Part shown: positions 1-8,100 of the stretch, piece after piece
Layout of the letters: each line of letters begins with the position of its first letter
Position numbering within the stretch: position 1 is the first letter of the stretch
Source: Nitrospira sp.
Lineage (GTDB): Bacteria; Nitrospirota; Nitrospiria; Nitrospirales; Nitrospiraceae
Direction: 5' to 3'
Length of the DNA stretch: 64,000 nucleotides
Assembly (NCBI GenBank): GCA_022226935.1
Contig: CP092081.1
Coordinates: 466,540-530,539, forward strand
Position numbers and translations under genes: made by a program
The notes under the pieces: generated by a model
What the model was told of the DNA's origin: nothing
Seen by the model: only the letters and a program-made list of their open reading frames with translations
Database searches by the model: none

Positions 1-123
1 CGGGAGGTCGTGGTCGCGATCACGGATGGAAAACTGGACTTCGGTCCTTGGGAACAAATTTTTTACGGTGAGTTTGACGGGCGGCGGCGTAAGCGCGTCC
101 TGGTGAAAGTCATCGGTGAATGA
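1..123 (+). CDS. YjbQ/UPF0047 family protein, C-terminal fragment
   Basis: The first 40 codons of the window are open in frame 1 and end at TGA (121-123). The peptide ends in a segment containing [13 protein letters not shown] and then [11 protein letters not shown], which is the characteristic C-terminus of the YjbQ (UPF0047) family. Members are small trimeric cytoplasmic proteins reported to have weak thiamine-phosphate synthase activity; the physiological role is not settled. The N-terminal part, including the start, lies to the left of the window. The family assignment rests on the conserved tail only but is distinctive. The next gene begins about 150 bases downstream on the same strand. 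Confidence 0.8.
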   Translation, partial: REVVVAITDGKLDFGPWEQIFYGEFDGRRRKRVLVKVIGE

Positions 124-273
124 CGACGCGATCGTCATCCGGACACGATGCTTCAGCCGGGGCGATACAGAACCGCATTCGCGCTTGCCACGTATGGGAA
201 AGTTTGGCAACATGGACAACAGGATGAACGACTACCTCGCAACACGAACGCGCATCGACCTGGGAGGCCGGCC

Positions 274-1287
274 ATGTTGAGTTGGTCACGACCGGACCCG
301 CTGACGCGAGATCTGATCCATCTCATCAACGCCCGCCGCCACGATCACGGCGATACCGACGCGGCGATCGATACCCTGCAAGCCTTCATTGAACAGGGGC
401 GCGAGCAGGATCTGCTGACCGTGCTGGCCGCGCTCGACGAAGAGATGGCCGAATGGATGTTCGACCTGGTTGCGGAGGCCTCTTGTGCCGTCATCATGGA
501 CGGACCCGATGAGGAAAAAAACGCGTATGCCTTGATGGCGGCGCTGGAGTTGCCGCTGCAGGTCAACCTGGGCCAGCCGCTTGGATTGAAGATCGACCCC
601 GTCGCGACCGCCGATCTCCTGCATCGGCATCTCCACATTCCGGCGGGGGTGGTCGTGCGTGTCGAGCCGCGGTTGCTGACCGACGCGACCCTCGAAGGAC
701 TGACGCTGCAAACCCTCAACGAGCACCTCGCGAGTATCGCCGACTCCCAACGCACTCAGGCCATTGCCTCCCGGCTCTATCCCCCGGTTGAAAACACCGC
801 GTTCCTCTTTTTCCAGCTGATCGGGATGCCTGATCCGGGATTGCCCGATTCGTTGGAAGAGCCGGAACGGCGCGCATTGCTCGAAGGCCTCGTGACGCAA
901 TGTTCCGAGCTGGCGCTGGCCCCGGACACCCTGGAGGTGCCGGTGTATGCGTCGTACGCGCTGTTCGATGCGCAGAATGCCGTGCGGCTGCATCGCCTGG
1001 CCGATGAAACCGCTGCCGTGTGGGGTTACCTCGATCCTATGGTGCGGGCCCGCACCATCGTCCACCTGCATACGCAGTGTGGGAACGGGGTGTATATGCC
1101 GGTCTGGACCGATCTCTTCGATCCTGAGTTGCCGGAGGAGCATGGCCCGGTGTGGACCTCGCCCGATGTGTGGGTCTTTACGGCCGACCTCCCGATCGAG
1201 TGGCCGGGAGAAATGCTGACGAATCGTCTGCTCGCCGAGGGCTGCACCCGCTTCGAGAACCATATCGTCGAAGCGCCCGAAAACTGA
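274..1287 (+). CDS. Conserved hypothetical protein, 337 aa
   Basis: Soluble acidic protein with no signal peptide or membrane segment. The frame stays open upstream to 148, but ATG at 274 is preceded by GGGAGG at 262-267 at good spacing, so I use it; the upstream extension is basic and unlike the rest. The protein is rich in leucine and acidic helices (for example EQGREQDLLTVLAALDEEMA near the N-terminus). I do not recognise the family. No catalytic motif is apparent and the context gives no function. The antisense frame 286-1302 is a high-GC shadow. Confidence 0.7.
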   Translation: MLSWSRPDPLTRDLIHLINARRHDHGDTDAAIDTLQAFIEQGREQDLLTVLAALDEEMAEWMFDLVAEASCAVIMDGPDEEKNAYALMAALELPLQVNLGQPLGLKIDPVATADLLHRHLHIPAGVVVRVEPRLLTDATLEGLTLQTLNEHLASIADSQRTQAIASRLYPPVENTAFLFFQLIGMPDPGLPDSLEEPERRALLEGLVTQCSELALAPDTLEVPVYASYALFDAQNAVRLHRLADETAAVWGYLDPMVRARTIVHLHTQCGNGVYMPVWTDLFDPELPEEHGPVWTSPDVWVFTADLPIEWPGEMLTNRLLAEGCTRFENHIVEAPEN

Positions 1288-1408
1288 CGGTCGCTGGAGC
1301 AAGCGGACTGTTAGTTATCTCCACGACGGGCAGACGGTGAGACGGCCGCTCCACCCATCCCTGCTCCGCTGACCGATCCGAGTTCGGATACTCTCATAGA
1401 GGAGTTTC

Positions 1409-2017
1409 TTGGCTGGCTCATCGCGAATCGGCGCTGTCGTGTTGGTGACCCTCCTCAGTTGTCTGGTTTTGGGCGGTGTGTGGGGACTCGTGATGTTGGT
1501 CCTTCCACAGACCGAGGCTCCGCCGGAGTCCGTGCCGCTGTCCATGCCCTCGCCTCCGGTGCCTGCTCCCGCCGCAACGCAGCTTCCAGGCCGCACTGTC
1601 ATCGATGATGCTCCTCGTGTTGGAGTTGCAAAGTCGGAGCCTCCCCCTGTCCTGCCCCAGCCTTCCGCTCCGCCCGTCGCCGAGGACGCCCGCGCGCCTA
1701 TCGGGCGAGAGGTCAAATGCGATTTGGAAATGGATGCGCTCTGTCCTGAAGAGGAGGGAGAGCGGCGAGCCTGTTTGCAGCGGAAGGCGGCTCAGATGTC
1801 TTTGCCTTGTCGGCCGATGCTGCGCGACAAGCTGGCGCGCATGAAGGAGAACTGGCAGCAACTCCGGGTGGCGTGCGAAGCGGATCGCCGTCAGTTTTGT
1901 CGCGAGGTGCCGTCAGCGGGCGGGGAGATGCTGCTCCAGTGCTTGGAATCGCATGCGCAGGACGTGTCCGATCAGTGCTTTCAATTCCTTCCCAAACGCG
2001 GTCGTCTGCTCAATTAG
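1409..2017 (+). CDS. Membrane-anchored protein with two Cys-rich (GLG1-type) repeats
   Basis: 202 aa from a TTG start at 1409, preceded by AGAGGAG at 1398-1404. Residues 8-33 form one hydrophobic segment (signal anchor). Residues about 35-95 are a Pro/Ala/Val-rich linker. Residues 100-195 hold two four-cysteine units: C104, C112, C122, C134 and C156, C164, C178, C190. The second unit, with FCREVPSAGGEMLLQCLE, matches the cysteine-rich repeat known from eukaryotic GLG1/ESL-1 proteins and also found in bacterial periplasmic proteins. I infer a periplasmic disulfide-bonded domain tethered to the inner membrane. The function is unknown. It converges with the FHA gene, whose stop abuts at 2018. 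Confidence 0.72.
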   Translation: MAGSSRIGAVVLVTLLSCLVLGGVWGLVMLVLPQTEAPPESVPLSMPSPPVPAPAATQLPGRTVIDDAPRVGVAKSEPPPVLPQPSAPPVAEDARAPIGREVKCDLEMDALCPEEEGERRACLQRKAAQMSLPCRPMLRDKLARMKENWQQLRVACEADRRQFCREVPSAGGEMLLQCLESHAQDVSDQCFQFLPKRGRLLN

Positions 2018-2743
2018 TCAGGCGGCATGGCTCCGTTCGTCACGCAACACAAAGCGCATCGTAATCCCCGCGACTTCCACCACGTCTCCATGCCGCAGGG
2101 CATGTTCTCTCTGAACCGGCCGGCCATTGATCAGAATACGTTTCCCGCTTTCCGTCTGGCTGACCACATACGCGTCTCCCCGACGGCTGATCATCGCGGC
2201 GGTTTTCGGCGCAAACCAGCCGGTGAGCGTGATGACGGCATCATCCTGCGCGCCGATCAGTGAGACCTGTCGCGTCAACGGATAGTGAGACTGACCGGTC
2301 TGGCCCGACAGAATTTCCACGATACCCACCTTGCGCGCGGGAGCTGGCGATTCGCGTGCGGCCGCGGATGGCACGACCATCGTCCTATCGGAGACGAGCG
2401 CTTCGCCGGTGATGGCCGGTTCCATTGCCGATCCTGGCTTATCGCGAAAGATCACCCGATGAGTTCCAAACCGGAGCGCATCGGCATCCTGCAACTGACG
2501 CCGGTCGATAGGGTGTTCGTTCACGAAGCTCCCGTTGGTGCTGCTCAGGTCCTCGAGAAACAGCACTTCCTGCACTTGGACGATGCGGGCATGGTGCGCA
2601 GAGACTGCCGGATCTTCCAGGCAGAGGTCGTTGTCCGGCTTTCGCCCGATCGTGAACGGAATGTGCGTAATTTCACATTCTCTCGTGCCGCCATGGGGCG
2701 CCCTCACGAGCAGGAGGGGGGGTGTCGCGCGATGCTGAGACAT
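2018..2743 (-). CDS. Double FHA-domain protein
   Basis: 241 aa, last gene of the kinase-PP2C-FHA operon (21 bases after the PP2C gene). FHA domain 1 spans about residues 9-100 with G33-R34, the S48-x-x-H51 motif and T69-N70-G71, which are the phospho-threonine-binding positions. A linker of about 40 residues follows. A second, more divergent FHA fold occupies about 140-235 (ILINGRPVQREHALRHGDVVEV), lacking a clear GR and SxxH pair. FHA domains read phospho-threonines, so this is the expected reader or scaffold for the upstream kinase. It has no membrane segment, so it should be cytoplasmic. The precise partner is unknown. Confidence 0.88.
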   Translation of the reverse strand: MSQHRATPPLLLVRAPHGGTRECEITHIPFTIGRKPDNDLCLEDPAVSAHHARIVQVQEVLFLEDLSSTNGSFVNEHPIDRRQLQDADALRFGTHRVIFRDKPGSAMEPAITGEALVSDRTMVVPSAAARESPAPARKVGIVEILSGQTGQSHYPLTRQVSLIGAQDDAVITLTGWFAPKTAAMISRRGDAYVVSQTESGKRILINGRPVQREHALRHGDVVEVAGITMRFVLRDERSHAA

Positions 2744-2764
2744 GGGCGCTCCTTCGGATAATCC

Positions 2765-3589
2765 CTATGCAGGGGGCGAAACCAATTGGGTATACATGCG
2801 CTTCCAGAGGCTTGTGTGCCGTTGCGTCACTACGGCCACGATGACGGTCGCGTTGTCGGTGCCGCCGGCGGCATTCGACAGGGCGATGAGACGGTCCGCC
2901 ATAACCTGCGGATCGGTGGATTCCTGGCTGACACGCAGGATGACATCGTCGGACACGCCGGCGGTCAATCCATCGGAACAGAGCAGCAGGATGTCGCCGG
3001 GCAATACCGGCATCTCTCCCAACTCGACATCCACCAGGGGATGCACGCCCACGGCGCGGGTCAACACATGCCGATGCGGGGCGCGCGCCATGTCGGCCGC
3101 GGGCAGAAGTCCGGATTGCACCTGCTCTTGCACCAGCGAATGGTCGACCGTCAGCAGCCGCACCGCGCCATCGCGAATCACATATAGCCGGCTGTCGCCG
3201 ACGTGAGCGATCGATAGAACGGCGCCGGTGAGCCGAACGGCGACGACCGTCGTCCCCATGCCGGCATATTCTGCGCGGCGCGCCGCTTCCTGATGCACGC
3301 GGTGATTCGCGAGCCGCACCGCGCTCGCCAGCCGATTGGCGGCCGGTGAAAACTCCGGACGAGAAAGCCCGATCAATGGGAGGGAAGGGTCCGCGTCCGA
3401 TTCGGCCACGTGGTGAGGAATAATCTCCACCGCGCGGCTGCTGGCGATTTCGCCGGCCCGGTGGCCGCCCATCCCGTCGCAGACGATAAACAGCCCGGCG
3501 GCCGGATCGGCATGGTAACGATCTTCGTTGAGGCGGCGGACCAGCCCGACATCCGAGGCTGCTCCATGTGTGACGTGCCAGGCGTGCAT
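2765..3589 (-). CDS. PP2C-type Ser/Thr protein phosphatase
   Basis: 274 aa. The metal-binding PP2C motifs are in order: NED near residue 21, CDGMGGH at 37-43, a GMGTTVV segment, HVGDSRLYVI, LCSDGLTAGV and the C-terminal GGTDNATVIVA. These aspartates coordinate the two Mn/Mg ions of the Stp1/PrpC family. The length is standard for a stand-alone bacterial PP2C, with no membrane anchor. It lies between the kinase (8 bases upstream) and the FHA gene (21 bases downstream), so it should dephosphorylate the kinase and its substrates. A second PP2C of the same type lies at 44206-45012. Confidence 0.92.
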   Translation of the reverse strand: MHAWHVTHGAASDVGLVRRLNEDRYHADPAAGLFIVCDGMGGHRAGEIASSRAVEIIPHHVAESDADPSLPLIGLSRPEFSPAANRLASAVRLANHRVHQEAARRAEYAGMGTTVVAVRLTGAVLSIAHVGDSRLYVIRDGAVRLLTVDHSLVQEQVQSGLLPAADMARAPHRHVLTRAVGVHPLVDVELGEMPVLPGDILLLCSDGLTAGVSDDVILRVSQESTDPQVMADRLIALSNAAGGTDNATVIVAVVTQRHTSLWKRMYTQLVSPPA

Positions 3590-3597
3590 AGGTGTGG

Positions 3598-5007
3598 TTA
3601 TCTCGGCATCACCTGAAAGACGTCACGGAGGTCTTGCGCCATGTCGCCGGCGTACCGGTAGCGGTTCTGAATCTCTTTCTGCAGCGCCCGGTCCACGATG
3701 CTTTGGACGCGCGTCGGCAGGTCGCGGCGGTATTTCAACAGAGGAGCGTGCGGGGCCTTGGCGATGCGCATGACCAGCGCCGGCATGTTCTCGGCGTCGA
3801 AGGGCCGTTCTCCGGTCAAGAGTTCGAAGAGCACGATGCCCAGCGAAAAGACATCGGACCGGCCGTCCACATCCTTTCCGGTGGCCTGTTCGGGCGACAT
3901 ATACCGCGGCGTCCCGACGATCATGCTGGTGTGCGTTTTCGACGCGCTGGCCATCTTGGCGATGCCGAAATCCATCACTTTCACCAGGCGCTGCTTGAGG
4001 ATCATGATGTTCGGCGGTTTCACGTCGCGGTGAATGACGCCCTGACTGTGAGCATAGTCCAGCGCCTCGGCGACGGTGGCGACAATCTGCAGCGCCTGCT
4101 TGGCCGGGACCAACGTCGATTTCTGGCAGTAACAGTTGAGGAGCATCCCCTCGAGGTATTCCATGGCGATGTAGGCCAAGCCGTCTTGCTCGCCGGCGTC
4201 GTAGACCGTGATGATATTCGGATGGGAGAGACGCCCGGTGGATTCCGCTTCGCGAAAGAACCGGTCTCGAAACTCTTTCAGGTCCTCTTCCTTGTCGATG
4301 TCGTCCAGCCGCATGGTTTTGATGGCGACAAACCGTTGGATCGTCGGATCCTTTCCCAGATAAACGACCCCCATGGCGCCGCGGCCCAGTTCTTTGAGCA
4401 CCTGGTAGCGTCCCAACGTGGCGGGTGCGCCGCTGCCATTGCGTATGACGACGCCGGCCGTCGGGCGAGTCGGCAAGGAGGCGACGGCGTCGTCCGAAGG
4501 GCGCACCTCGCCGGTCTTGTCGTCCCGCGCCTGATCTTCTGCAACCGGCCGGCGGCGGGGGCGTCCGGCAAACATTCGAGTCAGCGCGTCGACATGCCGG
4601 ACCCAGGCAAACGTCAGCCAGGTGGCCGAGCCGATGAGGCTGCCGGTGATCAACCAGCTGTAGAGCGGCTGTTTCGGCGGGCCGAGCACGGACATGCCAT
4701 GCGCTTCATAGGCGTGGAACGCCGTGATGACGATCAGAAAAGATGCGGAGGGGAAGAGAATGGCGCGGAGGAAGGTTTGCCCCTTGCCGTTGTCCTTAAG
4801 GTCCCGTCTGGCGCGCGAGGCGGCGAACCAGATCATGAGCAGGCAGATGCCGTCTGCAATGAACCGTACAACTTGCGCGGCGTTCATGCCCACGGGCCGG
4901 ATGTAGGTGTGCGTAAACAGCGGGAGGGTCGCGAGAAATGGCCCGACCAGAACCGCAAGGACGATAACGATGAAATACGGGCCGATCCAGCCCCAGGATG
5001 TGGTCAT
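3598..5007 (-). CDS. Membrane Ser/Thr protein kinase with N-terminal transmembrane sensor
   Basis: 469 aa. Four predicted membrane segments lie at about residues 10-30, 45-64, 83-100 and 117-135, before the kinase domain (about 199-465). Kinase motifs: glycine loop GRGAMG 208-213, K230, HRDVKPPN 326-333 (catalytic D328), DFG 346-348, and GTPRYMSPEQ in the activation segment. All are intact, so an active Hanks-type (PknB-like) kinase is expected. The topology is inverted compared with PknB, whose single membrane helix follows the kinase; here the membrane block comes first and could sense a membrane signal. It is the first gene of an operon with PP2C and FHA genes. The antisense frame 3592-5118 is a shadow. 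Confidence 0.92.
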   Translation of the reverse strand: MTTSWGWIGPYFIVIVLAVLVGPFLATLPLFTHTYIRPVGMNAAQVVRFIADGICLLMIWFAASRARRDLKDNGKGQTFLRAILFPSASFLIVITAFHAYEAHGMSVLGPPKQPLYSWLITGSLIGSATWLTFAWVRHVDALTRMFAGRPRRRPVAEDQARDDKTGEVRPSDDAVASLPTRPTAGVVIRNGSGAPATLGRYQVLKELGRGAMGVVYLGKDPTIQRFVAIKTMRLDDIDKEEDLKEFRDRFFREAESTGRLSHPNIITVYDAGEQDGLAYIAMEYLEGMLLNCYCQKSTLVPAKQALQIVATVAEALDYAHSQGVIHRDVKPPNIMILKQRLVKVMDFGIAKMASASKTHTSMIVGTPRYMSPEQATGKDVDGRSDVFSLGIVLFELLTGERPFDAENMPALVMRIAKAPHAPLLKYRRDLPTRVQSIVDRALQKEIQNRYRYAGDMAQDLRDVFQVMPR

Positions 5008-5150
5008 GTGTTGGCGTGGTGTGTCGTTGTAGCTCAGTGTAACGGAAGGTCTTCCCCTGTCAACGAAACGAGGGAATCACGCACGACCGGGACGGAGCCT
5101 GCGGCGGCGTCTGGCTGAGGAAAGAGAATACCTGTCTGGGAGAAATGGTC

Positions 5151-5999
5151 TCAGGACGAGGTGGCGGCTTTTCTGAGTGGATCGAGCAGCTTCTGGGAGA
5201 CCTTGAGCTGGCCGCGGCCGATCCCGACCTCAATATCCGGCTTGGTAACACCGTGAAAATCGCTGCCGCCGGTCACGAGGAGGTCGCATTGTTTGGCCAG
5301 GTCCAGGTATTCGGTGGTTTGACTGGGCGTATGGGTGCTGTAGTGGACTTCGAGCCCTCCCAATCCGGCGGCTTTGAGGTCTCGAACGAGTACGCGTAAC
5401 CCGTCGGCCGACGTTCTGACCCACGTCGGGTGGGCGAGCACCGGCACCCCGCCGGCCTCGCGAATCCATCGCACCGCCTCGGCCGGTTCGGGCAATTCAC
5501 GGTCGACAAAGGCCGGGCGGCCGTTGGCGAGATACCGATCGAACGCTTCTTTCGCCGACATCACGATCTTTTTCTCCATCAGCAGACGGGCGATGTGGGG
5601 GCGCCCCACGGATTCCGTGCCCGCCAGGGCTCGCACTTCCTCATAGGTGATGGGAATGCCCAAGTCGTTGAGGCGCTGGACGATTTGTGGATTGCGCAGG
5701 TGGCGGCTGTCGCGCAGGGTCTTCAGACGTTGCGCTAACTGAAGATCGGTCCAATTGAAAAAATATCCGAGGATGTGCAGTTCGCTCTCCCCGAGCCGCG
5801 AACTGATTTCGACCCCGGGAACCACTTCGATGCCGAGTTCTTTTCCGATTGCGGTCGCTTCGGGAATGCCGTCGACAATGTCGTGATCGGTGATAGCAAG
5901 TGCCGTGAGGCCGGCCTGCTTGGCAAAGGCCATGACCTCGGCGATTGAGAAACTCCCGTCGGAGTGCGTGGTATGCAGATGAAGATCAATGCGACTCAT
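5151..5999 (-). CDS. PHP-domain phosphoesterase (RNase AM/YciV-like)
   Basis: 282 aa. The N-terminus carries the PHP signature HLHTTHSDGSFS (residues 5-16), followed by ITDHDIVDG, GVEIS and, near the C-terminus, GSDFHG, which together form the trinuclear metal site of polymerase-and-histidinol-phosphatase proteins. Length and motif order match the YciV/TrpH group, which hydrolyses 3',5'-nucleoside bisphosphates and trims RNA 5' ends. The start is ATG at 5999: the stop of the upstream gene and this start overlap as ATGA (5996-5999), implying translational coupling. An upstream in-frame extension to 6050 is therefore rejected. Confidence 0.88.
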   Translation of the reverse strand: MSRIDLHLHTTHSDGSFSIAEVMAFAKQAGLTALAITDHDIVDGIPEATAIGKELGIEVVPGVEISSRLGESELHILGYFFNWTDLQLAQRLKTLRDSRHLRNPQIVQRLNDLGIPITYEEVRALAGTESVGRPHIARLLMEKKIVMSAKEAFDRYLANGRPAFVDRELPEPAEAVRWIREAGGVPVLAHPTWVRTSADGLRVLVRDLKAAGLGGLEVHYSTHTPSQTTEYLDLAKQCDLLVTGGSDFHGVTKPDIEVGIGRGQLKVSQKLLDPLRKAATSS

Positions 6000-6934
6000 G
6001 GTGATGTCTCTGGCCCCGTTTTCTGCGCGACCAGTCGCGCGGTGTAGCATGGCCCGCTGCCGTGGCCTCCGTCATGTTCGCCCTCATCGTAGTGCAGGAC
6101 GCGTAGAGGCGATGTCAGACGGAGCAGTTCGTTTTGCGCCAGGCAAAACTCCCATCGCCGGGGATGCTGATGGCGGAAGTAATTGTCGATGGTAAAGGTT
6201 TCGTACAGGAGGATACCGTTCGGTTTCAAGGCGTCAAGCATGATCGGGAACAGGGGGCGATGCAGGTAAAAAAAGACGATGATGGCGTCGTAACAGCGCT
6301 GCCCCAGGCTCGGCGGGTGGTCCGCAGAAGCTTCCAGATCGAGGACGCGTGTCGTGAGGCCGGAGAGGCGTTGCGTGTCCGCAGCGGCTTCCACTGCGGC
6401 AAGAGCCTCGGTGTCTCGATCGATGGCCTCAACCTGTGAGCCGTGAGCCAGCAGGTGCAGGGTATTGCGCCCGCGACCGGCGGCGACATCCAGGATGTGT
6501 CCTTTCGGCAGGCGCGCGAGTTGTTGGACGAGAAACGGCGCGGGGCTCAGGGGCTGCTGTTTGGACTGATGCGCGGCGCGCGTGCGTTCAAACCGGATGC
6601 CGACTGACCCGGCGACCATGGCCAGCGGGGCATGGACTTTTCGAATCCAGATGCGGATGCGATCAGCCGGAAATTCCGCGAACAACGTGCCGACCAACTG
6701 CTCGGCCAGGGTTTCCAGCAACTGGCAGGTGAGGGTCGTGCTGAGGGCGACGATGCGTTCCGCCACCCGGGCGTAATCGATGGTCTCATGCAAACGATCC
6801 GACACCGCCGCGGATTCCACGGCCGCTTCCAGTTCGAGATCGACGACGATCAGCTGGGGTTTGCGGCGTTCTTCTTCCGTCACGCCGCAACGGCCGTAGA
6901 ACTCCAACCGTTCGATGACGATCCGCTCTGCCAT
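5996..6934 (-). CDS. FolB (dihydroneopterin aldolase) fused to a class I SAM methyltransferase
   Basis: 312 aa in one uninterrupted frame. Residues 1-118 are a FolB domain: IVIERLEFYGRCGVTEEE at the start, the E21/E22 region and K99 in IRKVHAPL, the catalytic lysine position. FolB cleaves dihydroneopterin in folate synthesis. Residues 130-305 are a TehB-like methyltransferase with motif I ILDVAAGRGRN (147-157), acidic IDRD (171-174) and the post-motif LKPNGILLYETF. The methyl acceptor is unknown. Normal FolB is about 120 aa, so this is a true domain fusion with a short linker. It is coupled to the downstream PHP gene by an ATGA overlap. Confidence 0.85.
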   Translation of the reverse strand: MAERIVIERLEFYGRCGVTEEERRKPQLIVVDLELEAAVESAAVSDRLHETIDYARVAERIVALSTTLTCQLLETLAEQLVGTLFAEFPADRIRIWIRKVHAPLAMVAGSVGIRFERTRAAHQSKQQPLSPAPFLVQQLARLPKGHILDVAAGRGRNTLHLLAHGSQVEAIDRDTEALAAVEAAADTQRLSGLTTRVLDLEASADHPPSLGQRCYDAIIVFFYLHRPLFPIMLDALKPNGILLYETFTIDNYFRHQHPRRWEFCLAQNELLRLTSPLRVLHYDEGEHDGGHGSGPCYTARLVAQKTGPETSP

Positions 6935-6991
6935 GGCGGCATTGTCGTAGATGGGCTTTCAGACTGTCAAGCAACGCGCGGGCAGGATTGG

Positions 6992-7022
6992 CGTGAAACG
7001 TCAAACGTGAAATGTGAAACGT
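6992..7022. repeat. Short tandem GTGAAACGT-type intergenic repeat
   Basis: Between the FolB fusion start (6934) and the gene ending at 7146 there is a run of related nonamers: GTGAAACGT, then CAAACGTGAAAT, then GTGAAACGTG. A second short pair, ACGAACGAC, occurs twice just upstream (near 7084 and 7101). These look like low-complexity intergenic repeats and not like protein-binding palindromes. No gene is supported in 6935-7145. Confidence 0.5.
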
Positions 7023-7145
7023 GTCCCGATGGAAACGGGTGAAGGAAGCGCCTGTGGTCCGCCATTGATCCGCCGGACGAGAGACGAACGACGTTCCACG
7101 AACGACGCGCCGATCCGGCAAGATGAGCGTGCAACATGTAGCGCA

Positions 7146-7616
7146 TTATGAACGCGCGAAGAGACGCTTTGCGAGCCAATTGGCGGGCGAGGCGAACCGG
7201 CGGGCAGCGGCGATGATCGTCGCGGGAGAACACTTCGCTGTGAGGTCTTGCAGGATTCGTCTCCCGCCCATGCGCAGCAGCTCGATCACGTCACCCACGG
7301 TCGGTTGAGGGGGCCGGTGCAGATACAGCTGCTTCAATTCGGCCTTGTAGGCTTTGCGTCGGCGTCGCGCGGCATGGATGGCCACGGCCGCGACCATGGT
7401 CAGCAGCAACGGATTCGAGGGAATGGAGAACAACCACCGCCACCATTCATAGAAGGCCAAGACCGTCAGGCAGAGGGGCAGCGACAACACATCAGCCCAC
7501 GCCGATTGTACGGCGCGGATCTGTTCGTCGATCGATTGACCGGTCAATCGGCGGGGATGCATTGGCGGGGACGTGCGACGGTTTTTCGAGGTGAAGACTC
7601 GCGCGGGGAGAAACAT
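7146..7616 (-). CDS. Small membrane protein, possibly a truncated NERD-family protein
   Basis: 156 aa. A hydrophilic N-terminus (about 1-45) is followed by two hydrophobic stretches (about 46-65 and 68-84), then a basic region and the segment TVGDVIELLRMGGRRILQDL at about 110-130. That arrangement resembles the start of NERD-domain (nuclease-related) proteins with an N-terminal membrane anchor. However, the core NERD motifs that should follow are absent and the last 30 residues look unrelated. I therefore suspect truncation or frameshift. The alternative is an unrelated small membrane protein. No function can be assigned. Confidence 0.45.
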   Translation of the reverse strand: MFLPARVFTSKNRRTSPPMHPRRLTGQSIDEQIRAVQSAWADVLSLPLCLTVLAFYEWWRWLFSIPSNPLLLTMVAAVAIHAARRRRKAYKAELKQLYLHRPPQPTVGDVIELLRMGGRRILQDLTAKCSPATIIAAARRFASPANWLAKRLFARS

Positions 7617-7691
7617 CCAAGGTACCTCCAGTAGTGAATCACATTTCCTTCTGAAGGCATTGTAGGGCAGGTTGCGGAATCAGAATAGAAA

Positions 7692-7717
7692 AGACGGAAT
7701 TTCTGCGGGTGCCGTCT
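7692..7717 (-). terminator. Probable intrinsic terminator of the 79-aa membrane protein gene
   Basis: On the minus strand AGACGG (7717-7712) pairs with CCGTCT (7697-7692) over a 14-base loop and is followed directly by TTTTC. It lies 32 bases beyond the stop of the gene ending at 7749. The stem is only 6 bp, so strength is modest. Confidence 0.45.
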
Positions 7718-7748
7718 CGGTAGTTTTACCCGGATGGATTCTGCGCGA

Positions 7749-7988
7749 CTAACGGCTTGCGCGGAAGCGCAGGCGCTCCGTCAGGTACGGGGTGAGGTAA
7801 TACCCGAAGGCGGATATCAGCACGCTCGCGGCTGCGCCGATCAGGCCGTACACAAACAGCCCGGCGAAGGGCAGCAGGAAGACGATGAGAATCATCACGA
7901 CGGCGATGAGCTTATGGCTTTCGTAAAAGGCGGCGCGCCGCTCAGGGGTGAGCGATTCGGACAACGAGAGGGTGGGCGTATCGGTCAT
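7749..7988 (-). CDS. Small membrane protein, 79 aa
   Basis: Start taken as ATG 7988 (MTDTPTLSLSESLTPE), because the upstream in-frame extension to 8159 is Cys- and Arg-rich and unlike a signal sequence. Residues about 27-46 and 48-68 form two hydrophobic helices (VVMILIVFLLPFAGLFVYGL and a following segment), ending in a basic tail RLRFRASR. A two-pass inner-membrane protein of unknown function. It is separated from the next gene by about 110 bases and is probably its own unit. Confidence 0.6.
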   Translation of the reverse strand: MTDTPTLSLSESLTPERRAAFYESHKLIAVVMILIVFLLPFAGLFVYGLIGAAASVLISAFGYYLTPYLTERLRFRASR

Positions 7989-8100
7989 TCGGGAGCGGGC
8001 CTCTTCACCTGGGCGACGGGACCAACGAGGGCCGTCATATCGCGCGAAGCCGACGGCAGGCAGGCATGACAACAATCGACATACCTGCGCGCGCTTCAAT

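Noticed and set aside
3592-5118. 508-residue plus frame across the kinase gene
   Set aside because: Antisense shadow of the Hanks-type kinase, whose catalytic motifs are all intact on the minus strand.
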